Assembly: GCA_032629725.1 (NCBI GenBank)
Contig: JAFEVB010000037.1
Location: 620,001 to 684,000 of the forward strand
DNA length: 64,000 nucleotides
Origin: Gremmenia infestans
Taxonomy: Eukaryota > Ascomycota > Leotiomycetes > Helotiales > Hamatocanthoscyphaceae
Direction: 5' to 3'
Positions 47,301-58,940 of the stretch are shown in pieces. Below the pieces are notes generated by a model. It was given only the letters and a program-made list of their open reading frames with translations, had not been told where the DNA came from and ran no database searches. Numbering within the stretch: position 1 is the first letter of the stretch; the number at the start of each line of letters is the position of its first letter. The position numbers and the translations under genes were made by a program.

Positions 47301-47783
47301 AAGCTGCTGGGGGTTGAGGATGTTCAGACGCTTAAAAGCGCCAAGACGCTAGGAGTCATACTTTCCCGCCAAGCGAGACTGCATGACGCAGAATCGATGA
47401 CGCGCCGTGCATTAGTTGGAATGGAAAGGAAGCTCGGTAAGGAAGATCCCGAAACTCTTAGCACACTTAGCGAGCTCGGACGTATACTTGGAGACCAGGG
47501 AAAGGTTGAAGCTGCGGAGGAAATGTTGCTCCGGGGGCTTAAGGGGTTGGAAAAAGTGTGGGGTCGCGAACATCGTGACACCTTGCTCACAGTCTGGAGA
47601 TTGGCAATTTTCGAAGAACAGCGGAAGGAATACACCAGGGCGGATGCTTTGTATCAACGTGCATATGCTGGTTTCCAGAAGACGAGGGGGGCAGAGCATC
47701 CAATTACTATCAAGTTCGCGAACTATTATGCTGAATTTCTTGAAAGAATGGAAGAGGGGACAGAAAACGCCAATGCATCGTGA
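44359..47783 (+). CDS. NLR: nucleoside-phosphorylase / NB-ARC / TPR protein
   Basis: This intracellular STAND receptor has 1122 residues in two exons, 44359-45349 and 45406-47783, joined as VLSSVRESLAAV. Residues about 8-315 form a purine-nucleoside-phosphorylase-like domain (YTVGWISAISTEYAAAQAFLDE, IGLMVGVGGGAP, DIRLGDVVVS, VLCFEMEAAGLMN, VIRGICDYSDSHKNK), which serves as the effector or nucleotide-cleaving head. The NB-ARC ATPase follows, with the P-loop GLGGQGKTQIAL (about 397-408), Walker B PWLMVFDNYDD, the sensor VLVTSR, and the GxP-like YHPLAITQAGSYI. Residues about 825-1115 hold about seven kinesin-light-chain TPRs of 42 residues, each ending in GPEN/GPDH-D-TL-like turns. By family knowledge such proteins act in heterokaryon incompatibility or antimicrobial immunity. 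All key motifs are intact. It lies 1 kb from the frameshifted CorA-like gene and 6 kb from a decayed NLR. Confidence 0.92.
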
Positions 47784-48835
47784 GAGACGACGACTTCTGG
47801 GTCAGCAGATGAAGAGGACCACAATGACAGCGCCGGTGAAGGTTTAGGAGATGATTAGCACACGCAGACTTGTAAAGAAGCAAGATAATAGGAGCAACAC
47901 TTTCATGAACATCTAGTTCGCTGATATGAGCGACGCTTCTCAATGGAGCACATAGAGACAGCCTTCTGAGGTACGTTCTTGCTTCCAACCACTATGAACG
48001 AAACTGATATTTGGTCCTAGATATTGGAGACTTGAACGAGTAGAATGCAGAACTGAAATGGAGAGCTGGGGAAACAATATCTCGGAAGAACCAGCCAACT
48101 GAGATACGACAATGCCAGAATGTATGATAGCATGTGCAGTTCCCAGAACAAAATATCTCTCACAAGTACGCTTTGCCAAGTAAAATTCCAACTCAAGTTT
48201 AACTCATACAGTGTTTTACGGCCTTGCCTAGTATTATGCTTCCTCGTGCTAGACACAAAATACGGCACTTACTTTTCTCGACTTTTAATGTCCCACGCCA
48301 CTTGGCACATTATAAATTGGTGGTGAGACTTCGCCTGAGCTTAAGTATATATGCAAAGCAAAACTGTTTTCGGAAACCGGAAAGCTTTGCAGTGAGAGGT
48401 CAAAGAGGATCAGACTAGCCAGACTGTACCAACACCTTGTTGACAATATCTCGTCGGCAATACATGTATTTTTGTGAGAAGCTACTTGCCATCCATGATA
48501 GAACATGTATTGAGTTATCACAGGGGTGACCATTTCTTACTAGCTAGTAAGACTTGATACTGGTTCCGTGGTTGTTGCATTGTTGTTGAAGGATGAGGTT
48601 GAGGTTAGGTTAGGCCTCTTCGCTTACGCCCCCTGCGCTAAGTCACATGACTACAAAGTCACATGACCGTGATCCTTATTGTCCCGACAATATGCCGGTA
48701 CTCACAATATGCGCAACAGAGCAGAGCCAGAGAAACTTCTCATATATCAAATCAAATCATAATTTCATTGCTCCATGACCTACATAAAGGCATTCCAACC
48801 CGAAGACTCCACCGACCAAATAATAGAGCCCCACA
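47784..48835. other. Intergenic, end of accessory island
   Basis: These 1.05 kb lie between the NLR and pex10, which converge. No gene is supported. Confidence 0.5.
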
Positions 48836-49948
48836 TCAAACCCTCAACGGTAAAATATGCTGCCCCAGAACCCCTCTCCTACAGAGCGGACACTCCGGCT
48901 TCTCCCTAACCCAGTCCCCAATACACGCCCAGCAAAAGACATGTCCACACCCCACCACACTCGGATCCTTTAACTCCTCCAAACACAACGTACATTTCCG
49001 TTGCTGCTTTCCTTTCACCCACTTCATCACACCGTCATCTCTTAAATCATATCTCGGGTTCTTCAGCACGGCTGTGTGTGTCACTTTTCCCACTTCAGCG
49101 CTAGGGTGCTGGGGCGAGGCGAAAGATGATTCGAAGAGCAGTTCGTTATCGCGGTTTGCGTCTAGATTTATCTCGACGCCACCGGACACCATGGCTGTTC
49201 CTCCTATAACGGCTTGGGGGTTTGCGGGAGCGGGGGTGTTTAGGGTGGAGTGTAGATGGAGCCATGTTTGGACTGTTATCTGCAATACTAATAACACTCC
49301 TAGTACTTCATATCCAACTCTTGCCTCTGACGGCGCGATTCGCTTGGTGAAGTTATAGCGTAGACCCCAGATCCGCTTCGAGAGCTGGTAATACGAACCC
49401 GTGAAGTAGAAGACGGTGAGTGTTAGGGCGTGGATTGGCGAGGGTGAAGTGATGGTTGAAAGGTGATTTAGGAGGTATGATTGGATTCTGAAGGAAGCTG
49501 AGGTTTGTTGTTTATGGCGGGATAGTCTCCGTAGATTGCTTTCGAGTTTCGTGCGGATTCGTGAGCGGAATGATGGGAGGACTCGATTTAGAGAGTACGG
49601 GAGCAGTATTGAGGTCACGATATACCCCGCGCGTCTTGATATAGCCGGTAACTTGAGCGTATCGTCTTCGATTTGTATTATATCGCAGTACTCCTCCCCC
49701 AACGTCCTGTTCCCTATAAGTGTCGTCAAGCCTAGATATAGGAGCTCGGAAAACGTGCGCGCTTCGGACGTATATGTATGGAGGAATCGTGCTCCATAGA
49801 GGCGTCTGAGGAGATTCGAGAGGTGATTAAGCAGGACCCCTTCGAAATACGCATCTTTCTGGTGTGAGCGGATGATATCGGGCGCTGCAGCGAATGGATA
49901 GTTGTACGATGGAGCTTCCGCCTCTTTGTCCGATATTAGATCTCCCAT
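48836..49948 (-). CDS. pex10: Peroxisome biogenesis factor 10 (RING E3)
   Basis: This peroxisomal membrane RING ubiquitin ligase works with PEX2 and PEX12 to ubiquitinate the import receptor PEX5. It is a single exon of 370 residues, the usual length. The N-terminal Pex2/Pex12 domain begins YPFAAAPDIIRSHQKDAYFEGVLLNHLSNLLRRLYGARF and is followed by membrane segments (AGYIVTSILLPYSLNRVLP, IHALTLTVFYFTGSYYQLSKRIWGLRYNF, VGYEVLGVLLVLQITVQTWL). The C-terminus is a C3HC4 RING: CTLCLEELKDPSVVGCGHVFCWACIGDW with CPLCR, all zinc ligands present. The gene is divergent to erd1 with 313 bp between starts. Confidence 0.95.
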   Translation of the reverse strand: MGDLISDKEAEAPSYNYPFAAAPDIIRSHQKDAYFEGVLLNHLSNLLRRLYGARFLHTYTSEARTFSELLYLGLTTLIGNRTLGEEYCDIIQIEDDTLKLPAISRRAGYIVTSILLPYSLNRVLPSFRSRIRTKLESNLRRLSRHKQQTSASFRIQSYLLNHLSTITSPSPIHALTLTVFYFTGSYYQLSKRIWGLRYNFTKRIAPSEARVGYEVLGVLLVLQITVQTWLHLHSTLNTPAPANPQAVIGGTAMVSGGVEINLDANRDNELLFESSFASPQHPSAEVGKVTHTAVLKNPRYDLRDDGVMKWVKGKQQRKCTLCLEELKDPSVVGCGHVFCWACIGDWVREKPECPLCRRGVLGQHILPLRV

Positions 49949-50261
49949 TTTCCACCTCCAAGATACAGCAGCCTTCGAAGCAATTCGTTGAAATAAAGTA
50001 GACCCGAATGTCGTCGTCGGTGGTCGACCTCGGCATTTCCTTTCCAGCCTCGCGCTAAGAAGTGTGGCTGACGAAGTGAAGTGTGGCTTGACAGCTCTAA
50101 ATATATTTCTGACGAAACACCTACGTATCCCTCTTTGAATCTTGACGGAACATTCTACACCTCACAACCGGCAACCCATAACATCTTATTTCTTTCACCT
50201 CACTACAGTCACTCCTTGATTATTTTGCCCCCTCGATGCGGCGTTGCTTCCTACGGTAACA
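49949..50261. promoter_or_regulatory. Divergent promoter pex10 / erd1
   Basis: These 313 bp lie between the start codons of two conserved, divergent genes. The interval must hold both promoters; no specific site is recognised. Confidence 0.5.
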
Positions 50262-51621
50262 ATGGACGGTGACCCGGCTGTAGAGCCAGAATTGGATTCT
50301 TTCAGTCTTACGCTTCCGCTACCCTATAGGGTTGCGTTGATTATAGTATTAGGTATATCTCTCCTCTCCTCTCTTCTGCGCATCTCTGCTAACAAGGAAT
50401 AGGAGTTTGGGCATGGGGCGCAAATCTCCATTATCTCTCCCTCGTTAAGATCGTCCGTCTCCCCCCTTTCCCCCCCCCCAGGCGCAAAGCATCTAACACC
50501 TCACCCAGGACGTCCCCTCCCTCCTGCAATACCCCGCGCGGCCCTCCCCACGAACAGACACCCCACACCACCTGTCAACCTACCGCCTGGCCACGCTCCT
50601 CAGCATCCCCCTCGCCATCTCCCTGCTCCTCTTCTGGGCCCTCTCGCACCGCAACCCAACCCTAGTAATCTACTACGACTTCCTCCCAATATCCTACCTC
50701 TGCCTCATCCCCGCCATCTTCCTCCTCCCCCTGCGCCGCTTCTCCTCCAGCGGCCGAAAACGCTTCCTCACCACCCTGCGCCGCGTCAGCATAGGCGGAA
50801 TAGCTTTAGCGCATGAAGGGAAATTCGGCGACATCCTACTCGCAGACGTGCTTACATCCTACGCGAAAGTAATCGCAGATCTCTTCGTCGCGCTCTGCAT
50901 GTTCTTCTCCTCCAACGGCTCCGCGACCAAACGTCCAGACCGTGGCTGCGGCGGGCAGTACATCGTGCCCATCGTAATCGCGATCCCGTCACTCATCCGA
51001 TTCCGGCAATGCATAATCGAGTACCTGCGCGTGCGCGCCAGCAATGCGCGGAATGGAGGCCAAGGAGCAGGAGGATGGGGCGGACAGCATCTGGCTAACG
51101 CGCTGAAGTACTTCAGCGCCTTTCCAGTGATTATCTTATCGGCGCTGCAGAGGCATCTAAGCGTCAATCACGAGAATATCGGCCTGACGGAAACCGCCGT
51201 ATATCGATTCTGGGTACTAGCCGTGGTAGTGAACAGCTTCTACAGCTTCTACTGGGACGTAGCGAAAGATTGGGACCTGACCCTATTTTCCGCCCACCGC
51301 ACCAGTCCCTCCCACCCCTTCGGTCTCCGCGCACGCTTGTATTTCCCCAGCAAGGAACTCTACTACGCAGTCATCGCCACGGACTTACTGCTACGCTGTA
51401 CGTGGAGCTTGAAACTAAGTCCGCATCTAGACCATTTCGCAGATTTCGAGAGCGGCATCTTCCTCATGGAGTTCTTGGAGGTCGGCAGGCGATGGATGTG
51501 GATTTTCTTCCGCGTGGAAACCGAGTGGGTGAGGAATACGGGCAGTGGTGGGCTGGGTGCCCCGGGACAGGATGATGTGCTTCTGGGGGATTACGGGAGT
51601 GGGAAAGAGGACGATGACTGA
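50262..51621 (+). CDS. erd1: ERD1-type EXS-domain membrane protein
   Basis: This Golgi membrane protein is needed in yeast for retention of luminal ER proteins and for phosphate recycling in the Golgi. It has 417 residues in three exons: 50262-50352, 50403-50452 and 50509-51621. Both introns are GT-AG and the frame closes. The protein has about eight hydrophobic segments (PYRVALIIVLGVWAWGANLHYLSL, LATLLSIPLAISLLLFWAL, FLPISYLCLIPAIFLL). The conserved EXS core carries FGDILLADVLTSYAKV, IPSLIRFRQCIIEYLR, HLANALKYFSAFPVIILSAL, YRFWVLAVVVNSFYSFYWDVAKDWDLTLF and a C-terminal FLEVGRRWMWIFFRVETEW. No SPX domain is present, which points to ERD1 and away from SYG1/XPR1. The last residues are acidic. 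Confidence 0.9.
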
Positions 51622-52267
51622 GGGATGGGCTCGGTTTTGTTTTTTGGAAGTGTTGCATTTAACGAAAACTCGTTCTAAAAACTAGATAGATATCCCAGGA
51701 CCTGGGATCTGGCGGCTGTTTCTTGTATGATACATCGAGTGCATAGGCTAGCGGGATCCGGAGTTTGAATGTGGCGACAAGAAGGGATCTGATATTCAAC
51801 AAATACCCGGTTTTGTAAAAGTAGAGGAGTATTGATTATTCTGGACCTTCTCCCTGTTATACATGGAACCAGACTTCATGTGAATACAGCTCTAAAAGTT
51901 CATTTATTCTCTGATGAATCAAGCTATGTAAAACCCTGCAACGCCACAACTTTACGGTCCGCCGCAATTCACCCTCCCAATTTCCATGCTACAAGTAGTA
52001 TCCCTCTCCCTCTCCTATGTAAAACGCCTTCTAAACGCCGAAACCCCCTCTTTTAAATGCAAGATTCTCGTCATCAAGTACATATAAACCCATAACAAAA
52101 GAAGCACGACAGAATCATGGCGACCACAACTGATCACTGATTGGCTAAAGCCTTCTATTGACCCGAGAGCGCGAGACCGGCAGAAGAGGAACTTCTGGCG
52201 CTAATTGTTCCAAGATTGAAAGTAGAGAGCTGGGACGAGAAATCAAAAGCGGTGAATGATGGAGGCT
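51622..52267. other. Convergent intergenic region erd1 / velB
   Basis: These 646 bp are 3' regions of two convergent genes. No gene is seen. Confidence 0.55.
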
Positions 52268-53958
52268 CTAGTCTTCATCGTATTCCTTATCGTCTCTTGC
52301 CCTTCCGGGACCTTGTCCGTCTTTCCGAATTGGAATTTTGATGCCCTGAGTCGCGAAACACTTACTTAGGTTCGTGCTCTCAACAACACCTGGGAAGCGT
52401 TTAGCAGAATATACGGTAAAACACTCAGAGAAGCAGGCTGCGAGCACTGGCGCTCTTCCGGTATTGATTGTCATAGATTGACCGTTAATTGGCTGGCCTC
52501 CAGGTGTTGCAGATGTAGGCGAGCTGTTAGGCACGCCAACATTGACAAAGGAGAAACGTAAACTGCAAAGAGGTCAGTAAAAGACATCTGAAAAACATGA
52601 TTCGATTTGCTATACCGGAAAGTGCCCTCGGTCCTGACAGACAAGTCTTGCAAAACGAACCAAATACCAATCCGATCATCGGGATCTGTCAATCGAAATG
52701 CGCTTGCCGCCAAACTGCCAATCAAGTTCCGCGTAAACATGCCTCCCGGTGGAGTAGTGTTCACAGGCATCCGTTGCAAATTCATATCAGCAGGTGCGTA
52801 TTGTCGACCTCCATATGATTGTGAGGGTAATGGCTGAGATGCGATGGGATAGTCCATGCCTCCTTGCATTGGGGGCCCTTGATAGTACATTTGCGGTTGG
52901 CCGTAACCATTTTGCGATTGATATGGAGGTGGACCATTGGCAGGTGGGGGATAGCTAGGATGATACGGTTGTTGTGTATTATATGCAGGGGGAGGACCTT
53001 GTGACGGTTGTGCGTAGGGAGTGACTTGTGGGGGGCCTGGGAATGGATTGTAAGCTTGGGGTTGATATGCAGGTCCTTGACCATGCTCAAATTTGACCGG
53101 TGCGCCGCCATGGACAGGTAGGTTGCTACAATAGGCTGGTGCACTAGTTTCATGTGCTACTTGTGCATAAGAAGCCGGTGTCCCTAAAGCGATTGACGGG
53201 GAAGTCTGCGAATGGCGGACGAGGTTCACCTCTTTGTTGCCGGCATGGTCCCAAAGATCAACATTCAGGACGAACATGCCATGATCAATGTCACTGCAAG
53301 AAAAGTCAATAAATCCGAGTTTTGTAGGTTCAACGAGACTTACTTCACGTCAATCTCCTTGCCTGTGACTACATCTGATATTATCAGTCGAACACATGGG
53401 GGAGGGGTAATGGGACGTCGATCCTGTGATATTGTGAGCTAAGAGTCCAAATTCCAGGGCAAGACAATATATATATTCGTCCACTAACCTTGTCTCCAAA
53501 ACCGCACATTCGAGCGCGCTGGGGCTGTTGTACTACTTTAAGTCTATAGCCGCATGAGCAGGGTTTCAGGCCGAAAGAAGAGCGAATTATGTCCCTTGAA
53601 GAAGAACTCACTCGTATTTCCATCCATTATCAACGCAAGACCTAGGCAATGGATCTATTAAGGCAGGTTGGGTTCCAGGTTGTAATGGTGCAAGCGCTGT
53701 CTCTGCGTGTATCTGCTCAGGAATAGGCGCTCTCGTAACCGCCAACGGGTTGTATGGATCACCGTAGGGCTGGCTGATCTGCGATTGCTGGGGGACTGGC
53801 ATACTGTGCTGCGAAGTGGGATACTGAGGGCCGCCCGCGGCAGGACGGTAGGCGGCGTCTGGGATATTCGATATCGATCCGCGATGCATGTCGTGGGGAG
53901 GGGATGCTTGTTGAGGATATCCAGTGCTCATCGTGACTTGAGCATACGGCGTGTTCAT
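52268..53958 (-). CDS. velB: Velvet-family regulator VelB
   Basis: This nuclear DNA-binding co-regulator pairs with VeA and VosA to govern asexual/sexual development, light response and secondary metabolism. There are five exons, start ATG at 53958 (MNTPYAQVTMSTGYPQQ). Junctions read KYELKVVQQPQRARMCGFGDK / DRRPITPPPCVRLIISD...KEIDV / NDIDHGMFVLNVDLWDHAGNKEVNLV ... VRTEGTFR / LRFSFVNVGVP. The product is roughly 480-500 residues. The velvet fold is split by a long Pro/Gln/Tyr-rich insertion (about 120 residues, with QPSQGPPPAYNTQQPYHPS), which is the known hallmark of VelB. The fold then resumes at TRNLIGSLAASAFRLTDPDDRIGIWFVLQDLSVR and ends ECFTVYSAKRFPGVVESTNLSKCFATQGIKIPIRKDG. An upstream in-frame extension lacks an ATG, so 53958 is chosen. 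No neighbouring velvet gene is in the window. Confidence 0.94.
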
Positions 53959-56900
53959 CTTGACTTGTGAAGCTGAAGGTGTAGACGCAGACGCAGCGTG
54001 GTCAACTGAGTTTGGAGCTCGAGTGTCGAGGGAAAGCTGCCAACGAGCTTGCGTCGAGACTAGCACCAGACCTCAGTTGAGCTTCCTTTCTCGCCGCTAG
54101 TTCGTAGACTTTAGAGTTTCGGTGAAGTAGTCGCGAGGGAGCGCCGAATCGCAACTTCGATGATATAATGTATACTTCGCACCGCGACTTCGCAATGTCT
54201 TGTGCGACGTTATTGGTGGTTTTGGAGTGCTTTGGAGCCTTGCAAGGTTAATAAGTTAAACGTAGTGGGGATCGGCAGTGAGATAAAGGTCGAGGTTTGA
54301 CAGGCGGACGGGCGATGAGATCAAATAAGTACTGAAGCTTGTGTGGAGCGCTACTAAGTAGAATACTGTAGCAGGGCCCAGCGAGTTCACCGGACAGGGA
54401 ACTTGGCTGCTTGACGGGGCCTGATAATTGGATGTCAGCACTGTAGTTGCCTGTGGGGGGCCTGTTAGTAGCCTTCGGGGCTTAGGCGTTAGAGGGGTTA
54501 TTGCCTCACTCGGGAGCTTAGTCCGGGCTTATGGTGGGATGGCAATGACGATCTCCCGGCACCTTAAAAAAGAGGTTGAGAGACCTTGCACGGGGAGTTC
54601 TCGGTCCTAGCTTCTCGCCCTGTCCTGTCCTGTGCACCCAGCGTTCCAGAAATATATTGAAAAAGTAGGTACCAGTATCTAGGCATATAAATAAAAGACA
54701 AACGAAAACATACCCAGCAAATCAATCTGCAAATGGGCACCAAGATGTACAGTACTTCAGTCGCCCAGTACCCACCCAAACCTATTTATTGCTCTTTCCC
54801 CCCCCCCTAACTCCTGCAGCTAACATGTGAGTGAGTCTTGGTATATTTTAATCTGACTCCTGTACCGTCGACAAGCAGTCGGTAGGTGCTTGTTCCGTAA
54901 CCTTGGAAAAGGTATGAATACCCGCGCGGGAGAAGGGAAAATAAATGGACGCAGAAATGCATGCACCACGCACACCGCTGTCGCTGCAAGGCCGTTAGAC
55001 TTTCGAAGATACGGGATCTGTTGTGTATACCTACTCGATTGGTATCGGATGATTGGTTGTTTTGAGTCAAGGGAAGTTCAGTCTCTTGGGTTCACGACTC
55101 TGCAGCGGAATAATTGCAACGTCTGTGAGTGCAGTACAGTAGCTGGACACAAACGGGAAAGATAGCTGCAATACCCCACCAGAACTTCCGATTGGAATCG
55201 TTAAATCGCTATATCCGCAGGGGTATTGCCGTGACGCCCATAATCCAGTAGCTTACGTTAACTAAACTTCGGTAGCTAATGATGGATGGCCCTGTAACTG
55301 TCTTGGGCGCCATCGATTCCGGGATACTGTTTCTGTTGGTGGCGAACGGTTTGACGCCCAAGTGCTTTCTCGAGGTTGCAGAAGGAATGGATTCCTAGAC
55401 ATATATGCTGCAGTGAAATTCTCCTAGAGACACTGAGAGGAACACATACCTACACGTAAGATATACGAAGTACGATCGGGGCATGTGGGGCTTTGTGATC
55501 CCTTCCTCTACGGCGGCCAAGCTCCAAACTCAAAACGTGTGTGGCCTCACTGCAGTAAGCAACCCGAGGGGTGCCAGTGGAATACCACTGTCCAGAAAGT
55601 ATGGGGTCGCTTCTTGCCGCTGCCATTCCACTGACGGGTCATCGAGCCGATCACTGTAACACCGCTGGTTTTGCTATAGGATATAATCCCCTTCCTATTA
55701 TATTTCCGTCGAGCTATAAACCTCTCGGAACCTCTCCGGCTACAAATATCATGCATCAAGCTATTTTCTTTAATATGCGACACTACTCGCTGGTTCCCAG
55801 CGTTTGGTCTTCCCGTCCCCGCCCCCCGCCCTCAATCTCGGATGGATACATCCAGAGGAGCTTGTCTATGCCGAGTTATCGCTATTGCCAAATTCGCTCT
55901 TGGCCTGCATGCAGTGCTATTGTCTGGACTATAAACCCTGGGAGCTTCTGATCCAGAAGTTGATCATCATTCCGCCTGTATTGGTACCTAAAGAGTACCT
56001 GAGACTTGTCTTGAGAAAACGATATGCTTGAACATGAGCAGTTGTAAAGCCTAAGGAGAATTAAATCTGCATCCTGGAGGCGCGCCGGCGTAATAGCAGT
56101 TCCACCTCCCGCACGTCACCCCCACCTCGGAAGGTCCAGTGCATGGGAAAAGCAGGTAGTTTGCATCCTACTCTGTATCTTTAACTGTCCAATCTCACAT
56201 CGACTCCCGTACGCTGTACCGCGGGAATACAAAGCCGGAGGTGACAAGCCGTCATCCGCCTGCCCAGTGGCTCGGGGCTGGGTCTCGAAGTGGCAAGTCG
56301 TATTTTATATATGTGCACCCGTTAACGCTTGTTTAAGACAACAGGTGCGAGTATATACTCTGTATCAAAAGATCCTGCCGTACCACAGCCTTGTACCCCG
56401 TACTTGATTTTACTTTTACTTCGTCGTCGTTTGCTTTGCTTTTTTTTTCGTCAAGCATTGTGGGGGCTACTTCTTGGCGACGAGGGTCTTCAACCTCCCT
56501 GCAATATTGATTGAAAGCTTGACGCGGAAAGCGAAGGTAAAAAGATAGGACGGCTTAGAGAAAGTACAGCCAACCCCACACCCCCTTTACATTCCCAGAG
56601 CTATGGATTGCATAACGAGGTCACACCGGCTGCCGTCATACCTGCAGCACACCTGATGTCGCTGAGGGGCAAAGCCGACATCGCTTCAGCTGTCGGGCGT
56701 CACAAGTAAACCAGCCAGAGTTTACTCGTATCGTTTGTCTTGGAAAACAGAAAGCTAATGAAACTGGGCTTCCATCCCTCATGGGTCTAACAATAGATAG
56801 AACCCAATGCGGGCGAAAAACATATATCCTATTTCAGGCGGTGTTTTAAGGCGAAGACCTGGCCAAGTACCTACCAACGTTACACAGGACTTGAAACTGC

Positions 56901-58763
56901 CACTATCGAATCATCTTGGCATCAAGCTGCGTACAGACGTACACCTCTGAAAAGGAAGCTCTTTCCACTGGGCTGGGGCTGTCTTGGAAGAAACTTGGGG
57001 TCTATTCAAGTTACAATCATGCCATACAAAAGACAGCCAAAAGTTTCATCGGAGAAATACATTTTCTGGGGATACAAGATACAAACATCCCAGCACCATG
57101 AGTGCCGACCCCAAACATTCAGCTCGGGACTCCGATCCAAGCTGTCGGGTTGCGGGATGGACGCCACACTGAAGGCCGTGTCCAGGTAGGCCTACGGAGT
57201 ACCAACCCAACCAACACCCAGAACGTTCTTGCTCCGCGTGTGTAACAAGATGCATAGTGCACCCAACCCATGGTCAGTCAAGCAGCAAGATTCAGGGCTC
57301 CATACTAGAACCTGAGACACAACTAAAGCCCCATAGGACGGCGCTTTGGATACCGGCAGAACCCGGATTGTTCGTCCCAGTGCTCTTGACTTCAAGAGCG
57401 GGAGTGCCAATGTCCCGAAACCATTTTTAGACTACGTCAACTGAAATCCAACATCAGCCCTACACGCATAGCCGCGTCTATAGCTAGCTCAGGTTCCTTT
57501 CTAGATGCAAGTGATTTCGACTAAACGCAAACGCGGCGGAGACCAACATGTACAGCTAATCACTTGAACCCAACCTCAGTCATGCCTCCCGATGGCCACC
57601 GCGAATCCTTCAGGCGTAGGAACTAGTGGGAAGACTCGCTCGAGGGATTCCAGCAGCTTGAATGTCTCAAGCTGAACGAGAGATTACAGTGGAGTGCACT
57701 ACCGGTAGCAAACGGTTATTCGGTGCCCATGGGAATTGCCACCGACGCTGGATCAAGACCGGAAATCCACTATTCATTTGAATCCCATCGACCCTTCTAG
57801 GACACATCTTGAAGGCTAAGCAACCAATATATCGATTGAGATTGACTTCTCTTCCTCCCCAAAAATCCTTGAGCTGTTAGAAAGGAGAGAACACGCAGGC
57901 GTGGCTGTGACAACGACGACGCGACGCGGCGATATGAGTACAAATATCCAGCCCTCCTTAACAATACTGCCTTGGATGGAAGATCCATCTCTCGGTTTTA
58001 CTATACGGAGATATATAGTTAAGGTAATTCGCGACAGCGGTGTGCAAAGGAAATCATGCTGAAGATATACTCGAGGTCAAACGACGAGATGCAGGTCCGC
58101 CTGGTAGTCTTTACCCTGAAAGGATCTTGAATGCGCTATATATCTATGTCACTTTTAACAAGTGAGGAAGCTAGTTATTCACTCGGTGTTTTTCGAGTCA
58201 AAGATCAACTTGGAATAGGTGCAAGCATTTTTTCTACTTGTTTCCGGCCCGGTCACATTGCTATAGTAGGCGCACCAGCCCTTCGCATTTTCCTTTCTCC
58301 GCCGAGTCTAGCCTTTGGTTAAAAGTTCACCTCGCTGGACAAGACCTATTCCCCTACTCCGTTCACCTAATCCTGCTAGTACCTATTCACTGCATACGGC
58401 CTAGATGTATTCATCCCCGTCCTGGTTTGTTGTCAAGTACATAAGCTTCCTCTAAAGCTACTCGACCCCAAAACGTCTCCAAACAATGTCCAGTCCAGAT
58501 TCATCGAAATAACGTCCCGAAATACCTATATAGCGCCAGAATATCAGTACATCTGCCCGCGAATAAGAGGGTGGAATTTAGCACGGCTCTTTCTCACCAC
58601 TTCGAAGTTCGAGCTTGCACAGTGCACACCATCAGAGCACCCACTCATCACCTCTCCCAGCCCTCCACTTCAACTCCAGAATCCAGATGCATATTCACGC
58701 GGTACTAGTTTCACGACGATTGGTATAAAACACGTCCCCATCGATATAGCCTAACTGCAGCCG
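53959..58763. other. Long gene-free stretch upstream of velB
   Basis: In about 4.8 kb I find no open frame with protein-like composition, no splice-joined exons, no tRNA and no transposon sign. Scattered short tracts occur, such as a C-run at about 54800. Near 56440 there is a T-rich tract. It may include the velB promoter, long untranslated leaders and non-coding transcripts. Confidence 0.55.
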
Positions 58764-58940
58764 CTATGTAGCTGTAGGCGGCTGCTCAGCTTCATTCTGT
58801 GGGCGGTCGTAGGGTTCGAAGGGACACCATCCTGCCAGGTACAGTAAAAAGAGACACAGCAGACCCATTATCGTGACTGCCATGAGAATGACCACGAAGA
58901 GCACGGTAAGAGGTGAGGGGTCCCACTCGTTCGAGGACAT
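58764..58940 (-). CDS. Possible small single-pass membrane protein
   Basis: A 58-residue frame starts MSSNEWDPSPLT and has one strong hydrophobic helix (VLFVVILMAVTIMGLLCLFLLYLAG), then a short acidic tail (CPFEPYDRPQNEAEQPP). An in-frame upstream methionine at 59003 would add 21 residues that look like leader translation, so the shorter start is preferred. No family is recognised. The composition (one clean helix with a charged tail) makes it better than random, but nothing else confirms it. Confidence 0.35.
   Translation of the reverse strand: MSSNEWDPSPLTVLFVVILMAVTIMGLLCLFLLYLAGWCPFEPYDRPQNEAEQPPTAT

Noticed and set aside
47784..48835. Effector gene next to the NLR
   Set aside because: I looked for a small HeLo-like, lipase or amyloid-motif gene beside the NLR, and no frame here shows such features.
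53959..54066. Longer N-terminus of VelB up to 54066
   Set aside because: The upstream codons include no ATG; the frame opens with GTG, which is not a normal fungal start.
55571..56031. Two overlapping plus-strand frames upstream of velB
   Set aside because: There is no recognisable motif and no splice extension, and the two frames overlap out of register. Not enough to call a gene.
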